A DNA stretch of 64,000 nt from Lumbricus rubellus (taxonomy: Eukaryota; Annelida; Clitellata; Crassiclitellata; Lumbricidae): assembly GCA_945859605.1 (NCBI GenBank), contig OX243816.1:29013643-29077642 (forward strand). Reading direction: 5' to 3'. The notes beneath the pieces are model-generated. The model worked only from the letters and a program-made list of their open reading frames with translations, made no database searches and was not told where the DNA came from. Position 1 is the first letter of the stretch. Each line of letters begins with the position of its first letter. Positions 42,312 to 52,513 of the stretch are shown in pieces. A program made the translations under genes and the position numbers.

Positions 42312-43142
42312 TTATTCCGGCATTTTCAGTTTCCTCTTCCTCGTCAAAATCTCTAGAACTAAATCGACCCCACTTCTGGTACCAATTGTAACGCCCGCCC
42401 CCTCGGACACTCCCGGAGTCGCCACTTCCGGTCCAACGTGTGAGAGGGCCGCGTGCGGTTGCAGGTCGTAGTTCAGAGATATAGACGGAGGAAGGGAGGC
42501 GGTAGCTTCGGGGTTCGAATCCCGTCGGGTTCGGGAGGGCCAGGTATCTCGACCTCTTAGCTCTCCGTATGAAACTGGGGCCTTACTGGCCAGTCTTTCA
42601 CTCCGGCGTAGGATTCCGGGGTTGACCGGAAGTGAAAGGTCCTTAGGCCTAGCCCCCGAAGCTCTTCCCAGGCCGATGGCTGAGTGGTAAGGTCTATCCG
42701 CGGTGGTACCAAAGGGAAATATTGCTCCTGGGTTCGAACCTGCAACCGGCTTCGGAGATGCCCTGGGCGTCGTTTCTAAACGTTCTATACGCGCGACGAC
42801 TTCAGTCAGCGCTTCCCTAACGTTATCTTGTACTGAGGCAATTGCCTCTTGTGTATTTATAGCGTTAGCTTGAAAATCCGTTCGGACAGAAGAAATAGCC
42901 TCTTCCACATTGCTTTGTACGACAGAGATAGCCTCTTCAACATTGCTTTGTACGACAGAAATCGCTTCCTGTGTATCTCTAGCATTATTCTGTATGGTTG
43001 CCTGCACATTAGTCTGCATAGAAACCATGGCTTCTTGGGAGGACTTCGAATTCGTTTGTATGGCCTCTAGTAAAATGCCTATCTCCAACGCAGATGGTGG
43101 TCTAGAGGGCTGCGAGGGCGTTGATGCTCCGCTTCTATCCAT
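42312..43142 (-). CDS. ORF starting in the 5' LTR and reading through the primer-binding site (276 aa)
   Basis: The ATG at 43142-43140 sits in GCCATGG. The first ~150 residues are predicted coiled coil built of 11-residue repeats, including two exact copies of EEAISVVQSNV from a 33-bp tandem repeat. Next come a Pro/Gly-rich segment and a basic phrase LRRSERLASK. The frame crosses the LTR boundary at 42387 and ends TRKRKLKMPE before a stop at 42312. For about 260 nt it overlaps the open upstream extension of the gag-pol frame, which is -1 relative to it. It may be an accessory or Gag N-terminal protein. No known family was recognised. Confidence 0.55.
   Translation of the reverse strand: MDRSGASTPSQPSRPPSALEIGILLEAIQTNSKSSQEAMVSMQTNVQATIQNNARDTQEAISVVQSNVEEAISVVQSNVEEAISSVRTDFQANAINTQEAIASVQDNVREALTEVVARIERLETTPRASPKPVAGSNPGAIFPFGTTADRPYHSAIGLGRASGARPKDLSLPVNPGILRRSERLASKAPVSYGELRGRDTWPSRTRRDSNPEATASLPPSISLNYDLQPHAALSHVGPEVATPGVSEGAGVTIGTRSGVDLVLEILTRKRKLKMPE
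42367..42384 (-). promoter_or_regulatory. primer-binding site, tRNA-Leu(UAA)-like
   Basis: The 18 bases TGGTACCAGAAGTGGGGT (minus strand) start 2 bp inside the 5' LTR boundary. They complement the 3' end CCCCACTTCTGGTA plus CCA known for animal tRNA-Leu(UAA). The assignment rests on remembered vertebrate tRNA sequence. Confidence 0.85.
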
Positions 43143-44650
43143 GGCGCTATACAAGTTCTGGTTATGTCAAATCCTAACGCTAGCAAGAAGTAAATCCGAA
43201 AGTTTAATCAATGGATCTTATTATTATCAGAAACATTCAATAATTATTCGCAATGTTAACCAACAGCTTACAGTTTAAAGCAACTGATATTAATATGCAA
43301 CACAATTCAAACAGACTTCAATCGGAGCAGACAAAATGAATCCCCAATTTTGTACTTAGATGCCAATCTTAATTTCTCCGCCCAAAAGATCAATTTAGTT
43401 TTGTATTGAAAACCCCAGCAAAACTGTACCTTCTATTAGTGACACAGGACAAGGCCGACGTTATGCGAGGAAAGGCGCAGATGGAGCGTCAAATCCAGGA
43501 CGTGCGTCGACGATAAGTGACTCAGAGGAATCCGCAACAATCGACGCTGACAGGGCGGTAAGGCCGAGTTGACACGTCGAGAACAGGGAATCCACGAAAA
43601 GATATTTAAATAATAGATTGACGCCCATAGGCAAATTGCGCAGAAGATATCGACGACAGAAGAAATTCCGTAAAACCCAAGCGGTTTCGATCCAAACGAC
43701 AGAAAGATCGAAAACCAGAACGAAAGACTTAACTCCTTTACGAAGATGCGAAACAGAACCACAACGCTGACGATTCGCTCGTAACACAAAACCGCACAGC
43801 AATCGGCTCCTTGCCGTTTCAGAACTTCCGTACAGGATCCGTGAAGTAAATACGCGACAACGCAATAACTCAGACGACGAATCCAAGCTGACTTAAATAA
43901 ACTATTATCTTTCTAAAATAATCAAACTCTGATTTTGTAACTTGCTCTCCCGAGCTACACGTCTATCCTCGTCGGAGTCCGTCGTGAATCTGCCCTCGAT
44001 TGCGCGTTCTTGAGTTAGTAACCACGCCTCAAGGGAACGCGACGCATGCGCAGAAGGCACTGCACGAGCCGTGATCACGCATGTACCGCGTGATCAGATA
44101 AAGCGCGCTGAATTCCTATGCAGCTGCGACCACCTATCTCCCTCTAAACGCCTGTCTGCAGCTCACTGTCTTTCTCTCTCTTCTTCTTGCTCTGACCCGT
44201 ACGCACGAGTTGCACTGAGTCAACCGCGCTAAAAATAGACCAGGTCACCTCGTACAGCGTGAAGGAAAAATACCACACATGCATTCAATGACAGCGGCCA
44301 GCAGGGCGTATTGCTCCGTCCGTCTGCCTATCCGTTTATCTGTACTGCTCTGGCGCTGCGCCTGTCATATCGGCCGACTCCTCTTCCTCCTTTTCGGCCG
44401 ACCCTCCATTCGCTGAGCGTATGCAAGAAGCGATCAATAACCTGGTAGCTATGGCGACCGCTTACGTCACCCCTGTCGGCAACACACGAGCTCAACATTA
44501 AAATCTAGGTCACCGAATGCAGCTCAAAAATAATAATATTAAATATATATATAATTATTGGACCCCGAAAATGCCATGCAGAATTCAAGAATATATAATA
44601 TAATATTGCAACTAAAATTCCGTAGCGTCTAGTTATACGCAAACGCTACA
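42387..44650 (-). repeat. 5' LTR (2264 bp)
   Basis: It has the same ends as the 3' LTR and matches it over its length, minus the 18-bp segment. The transcription start and poly(A) site could not be fixed. The LTR ORF begins about 1.5 kb into the LTR in the direction of transcription. Confidence 0.97.
42671..42750 (+). other. tRNA-like block in LTR (antisense to the element), 5' LTR copy
   Basis: This is the identical counterpart of 31577-31656 (offset 11,094). Pol III transcription from it would run antisense to the retroelement RNA, towards the LTR's upstream end. Confidence 0.5.
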
Positions 44651-44654
44651 TTAG
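44651..44654. repeat. target site duplication, right copy (TTAG)
   Basis: TTAG immediately follows the 5' LTR end CGCTACA and pairs with 31289-31292. Confidence 0.92.
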
Positions 44655-44693
44655 CACGTCGAGAAACGAACGACAATAAGCGCCACTTGCGCG

Positions 44694-44701
44694 AGACTCG
44701 C

Positions 44702-44740
<39 letters not shown>

Positions 44741-45840
44741 GAGGAAGAGGAAGAGGAAGAGGAGGAGTAAGAGGAGAGAAGCAGTGGGAGACGGGCAAAC
44801 AGTGGGATTAGTAGAAGTTGTATTAGCACGTCGAGAAACGAACGACAATAAGCGCCACTTGCGCGCGAGAGAGAGAGCGAAGAAGAGGAGGAGTCGGCGC
44901 AAAGAGTAATAATAGACGGCGGGATATAAATAAGAGAAAGATAAAAGAAGGAGAATGCATGGGCGATAAAGAGGACGGTTAAGTGGAAAGGAGTAAGGAT
45001 AATACAGGAAAATTATACAGAGGCAAAGAAGGCACATATGAACTGGAAGAGGGAGTGGCATAACGAGGCACACACAGAGAAAGAGAGACAGAGACAGAGA
45101 GAGAGACAGACATACAGACAGACAGGGATGGAGGGGTGAGGGAAGGACGGAGGATAAAAGGCCGAAAAGAAAGGAAGTCAGAAATGGAGAAGTATTTACG
45201 ATGGAGAGCAGTGGAGGGCGAAGAAGAGGAAGAGAACAGTACTATAGCAGAGGCGCGAGGAAGATTATGGAAAGAGGCGTGGGGTGGGGGTGGGGGAGGC
45301 GTGGGGGTGGGGTGGGAGTGGAATGGAAGGCGGATGGAGGAGGGGGAGGAAGAGTGGGGGAATCGTTGGTGGTTGATGCCATGAATGCAGATCACGCAAA
45401 AGGCAAAAAGCGCAATAATTCCACGACGGCAGTTGATTTCGTTATTGTTAATTTGCGAGAGGAAGAGAGATGGAAAGGAAGCGTCGAATGAAGGAGGAGG
45501 AGAAAGAGGAGTAGGAGGAGGAAGAGGAGGATGAGGATGAGGAAGAGGAGAAAAAGGAAGAGGAGGAGGAGGAAGAGTAGGAAATGGAGGAAAACGCAAT
45601 GGAGGCAGAGAGAAGAAAATAAGCGGAGGCGAAGGAAGACTGAGGAAGAGAGGGCATGTAGAATGGAAGAGGAAACGGAGGAGGGAAAGGATGAGGAAGC
45701 AGAGAGAGGAAGAACAAGTCGAGAAAGGAGAGGAACGTGGATAAATGAGAAGAGAAGGCAGAGAAAGAAGAAAAGCGTGGAGAGGAAGCGGAGGCCAAGA
45801 GAGGAAGAAGAGGATGCAGTGGGGGTTATTTTAGAGAAAC
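44694..45840. repeat. ~1.1-kb polypurine (GA/GGA-rich) tract
   Basis: The plus strand is overwhelmingly A and G, starting with (GA)n at 44704-44731 and passing through AGGAGGAAGAGG-type repeats to 45840. Every long frame here on either strand is a low-complexity artefact. Confidence 0.9.
44731..44866. repeat. duplicate of the insertion site, unoccupied
   Basis: The segment GAAGAGGAGGAGTAAGAGGA ... GAAGTTGTATTAG (to 44826) matches the left flank of the element (31190-31292), differing by one AAGAGG unit. Its continuation CACGTCGAGAAACGAACGAC ... CTTGCGCG matches the right flank (44655-44693). The single TTAG is at 44823-44826. The target was therefore tandemly duplicated before insertion and this copy shows the pre-insertion sequence. 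Confidence 0.9.
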
Positions 45841-46178
45841 CTACTCTATACATGCTACAGAGTATGGCGCGGATAAATTGGGGGTAGATAGGCCTCTAGG
45901 CCTATACTATAGGAAGAAGCTGGACAAGCGGTTTGTTAATTCAGTCAAGTAAGCTGCTGGTAATCCACACGAAATCCCGTAATTCCGTTAAAGAGTTAAC
46001 CTGAATGAGAAAATAATGCAAACTATCAGAATCCCGAACCTTGGAATGTCTACACGTTCTTGTCTATATCTGTCAGTCTTTCCGAGTGTCTGTGTGTATC
46101 TGGCTGTCTGCATATATCTGCAGATCGTCTGTGTATTTGTTTCCTAGTGAGTGAGGATACAGCTATATATCAATTCGT

Positions 46179-46275
46179 AAGGTGTGTGTGTGTGTGTGTG
46201 TGTTTGAAAGGTTTTGTGTGTGTGCGTGCATGCGTGTGTGTGGCGTGTGTGTGGTGTGTGTGTGCGTGTGTTGCG
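46179..46275. repeat. (TG)n-rich tract
   Basis: Imperfect TG/TGCG dinucleotide repeat in two blocks. Confidence 0.9.
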
Positions 46276-46365
46276 CGCAAAACTTGGCAACAGCAATCTC
46301 GTGACTACCTCTCAAACCTATCCTCACGGTTCATTGCATCATCGCATGGCTCGACAATTTCACAG

Positions 46366-46450
46366 CACATACATTACACACATACATTACACACATACAT
46401 TACACACATACATTACACACATACATTACACACATACATTACACACATAC
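46366..46450. repeat. 12-bp minisatellite (ACACATACATTA)n
   Basis: About seven near-identical copies in tandem. Confidence 0.92.
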
Positions 46451-46617
46451 ATGCATAAGCAGACTAGACTGTGGCGTACAATGCAGTTTCCTTTAGACTG
46501 GAAGAAGAAGACGGAGACAATAACATCCACGTCCTCAAGTGGAATTTACTATGCCGCCGCACAACAGGACTTCACGATTCCAAGAACAAAAAACTATAAT
46601 GACGTCAATTCTTATGT

Positions 46618-47235
46618 AAATGTATGTATGTATGTATGTATGTATGTATGTATGTATGTATGTATGTATGTATGTATGTATGTATGTATGTATGTATGTA
46701 TGTATGTATGTATGTATGTATGTATGTATGTATGTATGTATGTATGTATGTATGTATGTATGTATGTGTGTGTATGTATGTATGTATGTATGCATGCATG
46801 TATGTATGTAACAATGTAATATGTATTTATGTATGTATGTATGTATGCACGTACGTATGTATGTATGTATGTATGTTTGTATGTATGTATGTATGTATGT
46901 ATGTATGTATGTATGTATGTATGTATGTATGTATGTATGTATGTATGTATGTATGTATGTATGTATGTATGTATGTATGTATGTATTTATGTATGTATGT
47001 ATGTATGTATGTATGTATGTATGTATGTATGTATGTATGTATGTATGTATGTATGTATGTATGTATGTATGTATGTATGTATGTATGCATGTATGTATGT
47101 ATGTATGTATGTGTGTGTATGTATGTATGTATGTATGTATGTATGCATGCATGTATGTATGTAACAATGTAATATGTATGTATGTATGTATGCACGTACG
47201 TATGTATGTATGTATGTATGTTTGTATGTATCCAT
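46618..47235. repeat. (TATG)n satellite with a 353-bp higher-order duplication
   Basis: More than 600 bp of TATG. A variant block (TGCATGCATG, then ACAATGTAAT, then GCACGTACG) occurs at 46791-46860 and again at 47144-47205 with an offset of 353 bp. A large segment was therefore duplicated as a unit. Confidence 0.92.
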
Positions 47236-47239
47236 GTTT

Positions 47240-48221
47240 GCATTATAGTCACTTGATATAATTATAGTGTCATTTGAGTACCGCATGAAAATGCTGCATG
47301 CACAATCGTAGGCTATCCTACTTCTGGTCTTTGTTAAATGAACGTCTGAATAGTTCTTGTAGGCTGCACTGCGTATGAGCGTGTGTCTGTCACACTCACA
47401 CAGCCTAGAACCCTAGAAGTATAAATATAATATGAATGCCATATTATCTGAGCGAGACGCTCTGAGTATTATAGGCTTCCGGTTAATATCTCGCGTGGTA
47501 CCACGTTGCGAGAATTGCCATTTTATTTGACAGGATCAATTGTTTGCGTTCTGAACAAATAAACGGCTCCTCGACGTCGGCTACCGAGTACCGACTCCTT
47601 TATTTGTCCCACCACCAATAATTCCACAGAATTCCAGTTATTTTCAACGTCTGCAGCACATCTCGCAGCACATCTCGCATCGTCTGCTTTCGTATAATTG
47701 AGTTAGGATTATTTGTCGTTGTGGCTTTCCAGGGTGCTTTACTTAATATAAGCAGAGGTTTCACAGATATTTATGAATTTCCGGTCTTTGTTTTCCTATA
47801 TAATACGTTTGCTCTCTATATTTTCATTTACGCGTACGTCTATTCTTTTGCTTCGGTATGCTTTAGTAGCGTATACTGAGCCCTACTCTCGTATGTCTCT
47901 GTGCATGTGACATTTGTAAGTATAGGCCACAGTATAATAGGCCTAGGCCTATTTTTAATAATTATTTCCGTCTGCGTTTTCATTAACTACCTATATTAAT
48001 GTCCCGTAGGCTACATGTAATATAGGCTAGGCCTATATATAAATTTAAATTCGTTGGTGTTGAGATCTGTCTTGTCTGGCTGTCTATTTGCCTGTCTCCT
48101 AGTCCATCTTTCTGCCCGTCTGTTCGTCTGTGCGATGTGTCTTTTTGTGTGTGTTTATGAATTGGTCACTGGTGTGTTTCATGAGATCTGATCTGATGGT
48201 GCTTCACTAAACCTTTGAGCT
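47240..48221. other. intergenic DNA, no gene seen
   Basis: It contains a short palindrome around TGGTACCA (about 47500) and TAGGCCTA motifs (47938, 48028). Nothing coding was recognised. Confidence 0.4.
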
Positions 48222-48467
48222 ATGCTACTCCAGTTCTGCATCATCGTCATCGTGATATTGCTCTCCATCTTCACGTACTCCACTCGGCCGGCGGCGGAGG
48301 AAGGAAGTCCACCTCCTCCATCTGCAACAGAGACGACAGGAGAGACTGCAACAACAGCACCAGCACCACCAGCAGCAGCAGCAGCACCAGCAGATGAAGC
48401 ATACCACCACCACCACCACCACCACCACCACCACCACCACCACCACCACCACCACCACCAGCAGTAG
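48222..48467 (+). CDS. candidate small secreted His-rich protein (81 aa)
   Basis: The ATG at 48222 opens an 81-codon frame ending in TAG. Residues 1-19 (MLLQFCIIVIVILLSIFTY) are a strong signal-peptide-like hydrophobic stretch with a plausible cleavage site near TRPA/AEE. A Pro/Ala/Thr-rich low-complexity middle follows, then about 18 consecutive His encoded by a (CAC)n microsatellite, and QQ. An AATAAA lies about 245 bp after the stop. No family was recognised. The His run could bind metal if the protein is real, or the whole frame may be chance over a microsatellite. It could also be one exon of a larger gene. Confidence 0.35.
   Translation: MLLQFCIIVIVILLSIFTYSTRPAAEEGSPPPPSATETTGETATTAPAPPAAAAAPADEAYHHHHHHHHHHHHHHHHHHQQ
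48399..48462. repeat. (CAC)n microsatellite
   Basis: About 20 ACC/CAC units. It would encode the His run of the 48222 frame. Confidence 0.95.
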
Positions 48468-48929
48468 ATGGAGGCGGCTCACAAACAGTCGGTCGCTAAA
48501 TGTGGTTGTAATGCTACTAAAACCATAAATTCCTTAAATTTTTATGTAAGCCTACATAATTGATATTATATTATTCGAATGTTATATAAGCTTACTTTTA
48601 GCGGTGTTTGTTGTGTTATGTGTAAACCAAAATGCGATTAGCAACAGTGGAAAGTAAAGAATATATTTCTTTGCTTACATAGTTACTTATGTTGGCCTCA
48701 AGACACTCAAAATAAAGCATTTCAATTACATGTAGGCCTACCTCCAAAAAGGATAAGTGCCACCGAATATTGCTATCAATTTTTATATGATTAGGCTATA
48801 GATATAGTAGCCTAAGCTTATAGAATCTACCTTCGATAGAAAATAGAATATATGATTGATTATGATGATTCCTAAAGCTATTTTAATGGCAGCGACTATA
48901 ATGATTATCGATGCAGCGATGGTTATGTT

Positions 48930-49007
48930 ACTGCTGCTGCTGATGATGATGATGACGATGATGATGATGATGATGATGATGACGATGATGATGATGATGA
49001 TGATGAC

Positions 49008-49070
<63 letters not shown>
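48930..49070. repeat. (GAT)n microsatellite
   Basis: About 45 GAT/ATG units with occasional GAC. Confidence 0.95.
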
Positions 49071-49650
49071 AATACTAAATAATAATAATCTAAATTCAAG
49101 CGATTATATGCACTTAACTGAAACATTTTGTAAAAACAAAATAGTATTAGGCCTATCAACAATGAGATGCCATTGTGTTGCGAATACCAGGAAATTGTAG
49201 GCGTGGCCTTGTCTGTCGGAGTCACAGTCGTGGTTCGTCGGTCGCCATCTTGTTGCGTTTTCGAATGCATTCGCGTCTTCATTTCGACGCGTCGACATCT
49301 GAATAACTGCAGAATCGTAAAGGCGTTGGATTTCTATAGCATAATAACAATCATTACGTTTATGTAATATAAATTATATATATATATACGTATACATATA
49401 CATGCATACGTATATTTATTACATATCCACATGCATGTGCATTGTATAAGCTTATGTATAGGCCTATTCTGTCCTTGCTATTTACGCGTTTATCAGTCTC
49501 CGCCATAAAGCAGAGAACAGCAGTCACAAAAGAATCTACTGCCTTACATACATAGCACTTCCTGTGGGATCCGTCGTCTCAACTACAGCTCTGCTATCCT
49601 TTGACGTTGCATTATAAACGAGATCATGGTCTACAACTAAATTCAGTTTT

Positions 49651-49709
<59 letters not shown>
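49651..49709. repeat. (TG)n microsatellite
   Basis: About 29 uninterrupted TG units. Confidence 0.96.
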
Positions 49710-50744
49710 TCCTTAACCTCGCCTGCGCTATATCAAAATTCGTGCTGCAAGGATGAGTCTCGTATACATACGAAGGTTGATCTGTATTATGTGTGCGCTG
49801 GTTAATGGAATATTTATGTCTTCTGCATGCATGGAGTCGGAGTATATAAGCCCAACATAATTATTATGGTATCGCGGCGGTCTGTTTAATATCACACCCA
49901 TATTATGTGATCATGTGGGAGTCTTATATACATATATATACATATATATATACGCGCATATTTTGCTCCATTGACACATGCAGAATATATGAATGGACCA
50001 TGTATAAAATGTATAAAATGAGGACATCCACATATATATAGGTCAAAATATAGCCTACTCTTTTGAAGTAGAGTCTCTCGTGACCAGGTCGTACATGTAT
50101 ATGATGTGACCTGCAGGATTATTGTATACGATCAGGTCGACCATCTGCCGCCCATACATGTACATTATATAGGCCGAAAACAAGACAATTCAGTTGCTGT
50201 ACACCGCGAAGGCCTAGGCCTATATGTGGTATACGTGCACGCTTGTGTCTTTCAAGGTCACATGTTTACGTCTCAGATCTTGCTCGACTATATATAACTT
50301 AACTTAATGCTGCCTACATAATGTGGTATCATGGTTCAACGTTATAATATAAGCGCAAAACTCATTCGATGAAGTATTGTCTGATTTGTAATTTTGTGTC
50401 ATGCCATGAAATTGGCGGCCATATAGGCCTATTGGAAATTTGACGAAACGCCAAGCAATGATAAAGCATGGAATTTCAAGAAGCAATATAAGGCTATGGA
50501 GTATAGACCTACGCCGCAGGAATTCTGGCTTTGTGCCTATAATAGGCCAATAGACGGACCAGACGGTTCAATAAAGCGTCGGGACATGTAATATGTGACT
50601 TAAAGGTACATGTATATACAAGCTGCTATGGATCAGGGCTGCAGGATGAAGTGAAGAAGGCAATCAACGTTAAGTTGGAATCGGTCAAAATCACAGAACG
50701 ATCACACTAGCAAAAAAGTTAAGAAACTTCAACAGGATATTATT
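49710..50744. other. intergenic DNA, no gene seen
   Basis: AT-rich with TATATACATATATA-type alternating stretches (49930-49955) and a few TAGGCCTA motifs. Confidence 0.4.
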
Positions 50745-51250
50745 CATTCATTAATGCATTTGTATAGCGCCTGTTTTGGGGGCTATTCAGAGGCGCTCCC
50801 AACCTCAGCGCGGCCAAATAAAACTGCCTTATAAGATGAGAGACGATAGCCTGCAGAGAAGGACTTTTAGAAAGGGAGCGGAGTGCCAGAGGAAGGACAT
50901 TACAGGTTGATGGTTCTACAACCGAGAAAGCACGGTTCTGCATAGTGAAAGTACGCGCAATGGGGACTAAGAGCAGATTTTGTTCAGTCAAACGAAGAGA
51001 GCTGAAATGGTGAGAACTAAGAGTAGGGCTACAGAACTCACGAACATATGCATATGCAATCATGCACGCCCTAAGTAGACAGCGCAAGACTAGAGTAGAG
51101 ATCCTATACTTAATTCTCTGCTTGACAGGGAGCCAGCGGAGAACGTCACGCATATAGCAGAAGATATGGCTGGTCTCGTGGTAACGAAAGAATGGACATT
51201 GGAGAAGGGACAGCAGCAGCAGTAGGAATATGCGAGCGAGCAACAGTGCG
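50745..51250 (-). mobile_element. CR1/Jockey-like LINE 3' end (5'-truncated)
   Basis: Reading down from about 51190, one frame encodes DVLRWLPVKQRIKYRISTLV, then LLRACMIAYAYVREFCSP, LTEQNLLLVPIARTF, NRAFSVVEPSTCNVLPLALR and LIRQFYLAALRL. This is the conserved C-terminal tail of LINE ORF2 (LHWLPVxxRI ... AFSVxAPxxWNxLP). The downstream tail has the shared hairpin GGGAGCGCCTCTGA ... CAGGCGCTATACAAATGCA. The frame is open throughout the visible part, so it is younger than the 28624 copy. Confidence 0.85.
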
Positions 51251-51279
51251 TAGTTGACGCAGTTGATACTTTCTGTATG

Positions 51280-51280
51280 G

Positions 51281-51312
<32 letters not shown>
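51280..51312. repeat. (TG)n microsatellite
   Basis: About 16 TG units. Confidence 0.93.
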
Positions 51313-51315
<3 letters not shown>

Positions 51316-51584
51316 CATGTTGGCTATGCATGTATGTGTGGCTATTTTGTACGAAGTCTTTCAATAAACTCATCTATATAATAGCCGTACGCTTTATATA
51401 GCATATATTCACAGGCAAACACCTCAGAGCAGAATGTTGTTTTAGTAATATCATCACTGGTCTTATTCATTTTCTGAAGGCTTAAACCAGACTCTACCAC
51501 TGTCAGACAGACATACATAGTATTACATACGCGTGAGATGTGCTGACAGAAACAAAAACGGATTCGGTGCCACACATACAGACA

Positions 51585-51609
51585 GAAAGACAGACAGACA
51601 GAAAGACAT

Positions 51610-51642
<33 letters not shown>

Positions 51643-51645
51643 AAA
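51585..51645. repeat. (GACA)n microsatellite
   Basis: GACA units with occasional GAAAGACA variants. Confidence 0.92.
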
Positions 51646-51796
51646 AACGAGACAGCTGCACACATAGAAACACGTATACAAAAGCATAATTATATCAGAG
51701 AAACGACTCACAAGAATGGAGAAAGGACATAACGTAATGCAATGTGTTTCATTGTATACAGTAAAAATGCCTTCGTCGTAACTGTGTGTATTGTAC

Positions 51797-52490
51797 AGAC
51801 GAAAGTGAGTCAGTGAGAGACACAGGGACAGAAATAGAGCCAGAGACAGATATAGAAATAGAGAATGAGACAGAAATAGAGACAGAGATAGAGACAGAGA
51901 CAGAGATAGAGATAGAGACAGAGATAGAGACAGAAATAGAAACATAAATAGAGACAGAGACAGAGACAGAGACAGAGATAGAGATAGAGACAGAGATAGA
52001 GACAGAAATAGAAACATAAATAGAGACAGAGACAGAGCCAGAGACAGATATAGAAATAGAGAATGAGACAGAAATAGAGACAGAGATAGAGACAGAGACA
52101 AAGATAGAGATAGAGACAGAGATAGAGATAGAGACAGAAATAGAAACATAAACAGAGACAGAGACAGAGACAGAGATAGAGACAGAGACAGAAATAGAGA
52201 CAGAGACAGAGATAGAGATAGAGACAGAGATAGAGGCAGAGACAGAGATAGAGACAGAGATAGAAACAGAGACAGAGATAGAGACAGAGACAGAGGCAAA
52301 GACAGAGATAGAGACAGACACAGAGATAGAGAATGAGACAGAAATAGAGAGAGAGAGAGAAACAGACATAGACACAGAAATAGAGACAGAGGCAGACAGA
52401 GATAGAGACAGAGATAGAGATAGAGACAGATAGAGAATGAGACAGAGACACAGACAGAGACAGAGATAGAGACAGAGGCAGACAGAGATG
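51797..52490. repeat. ~700-bp hexanucleotide satellite (GAGACA/GATAGA)n
   Basis: Mixed GAGACA and GAGATA hexamers with higher-order copies (for example the 51849-51960 pattern recurs near 52037). Because the unit is six bases, all three minus frames stay open as Ser/Val/Leu/Cys repeats. These are not genes. Confidence 0.95.
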
Positions 52491-52513
52491 CATGCATGCA
52501 TGTGATGCTAGCG

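Larger units (their letters stand above)
31293..44650 (-). mobile_element. complete Ty3/gypsy-type LTR retrotransposon (13,358 bp)
   Basis: On the minus strand the order is 5' LTR (44650-42387), primer-binding site, gag-pol (42249-36658), 3.1 kb non-coding segment, polypurine tract, 3' LTR (33574-31293). The LTRs begin and end with TGTARCG/CGCTACA inverted ends and share every ORF endpoint at a constant 11,094-bp offset, so they look identical except for an 18-bp indel. This, the 4-bp duplication and an uninterrupted pol indicate a very recent, possibly still active, insertion. No env-like frame is present. Domain order PR-RT-RNaseH-IN places it in Ty3/gypsy (Metaviridae). It is unusually long because of its 2.3-kb LTRs and the 3' non-coding segment. 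Confidence 0.97.

Noticed and set aside
44979..45887. Frames of 110-200 codons on both strands
   Set aside because: Low-complexity products of the polypurine tract with no gene-like composition.
46535..47286. Long MYVC/HTYI frames on both strands
   Set aside because: Pure translations of the TATG tetranucleotide array.
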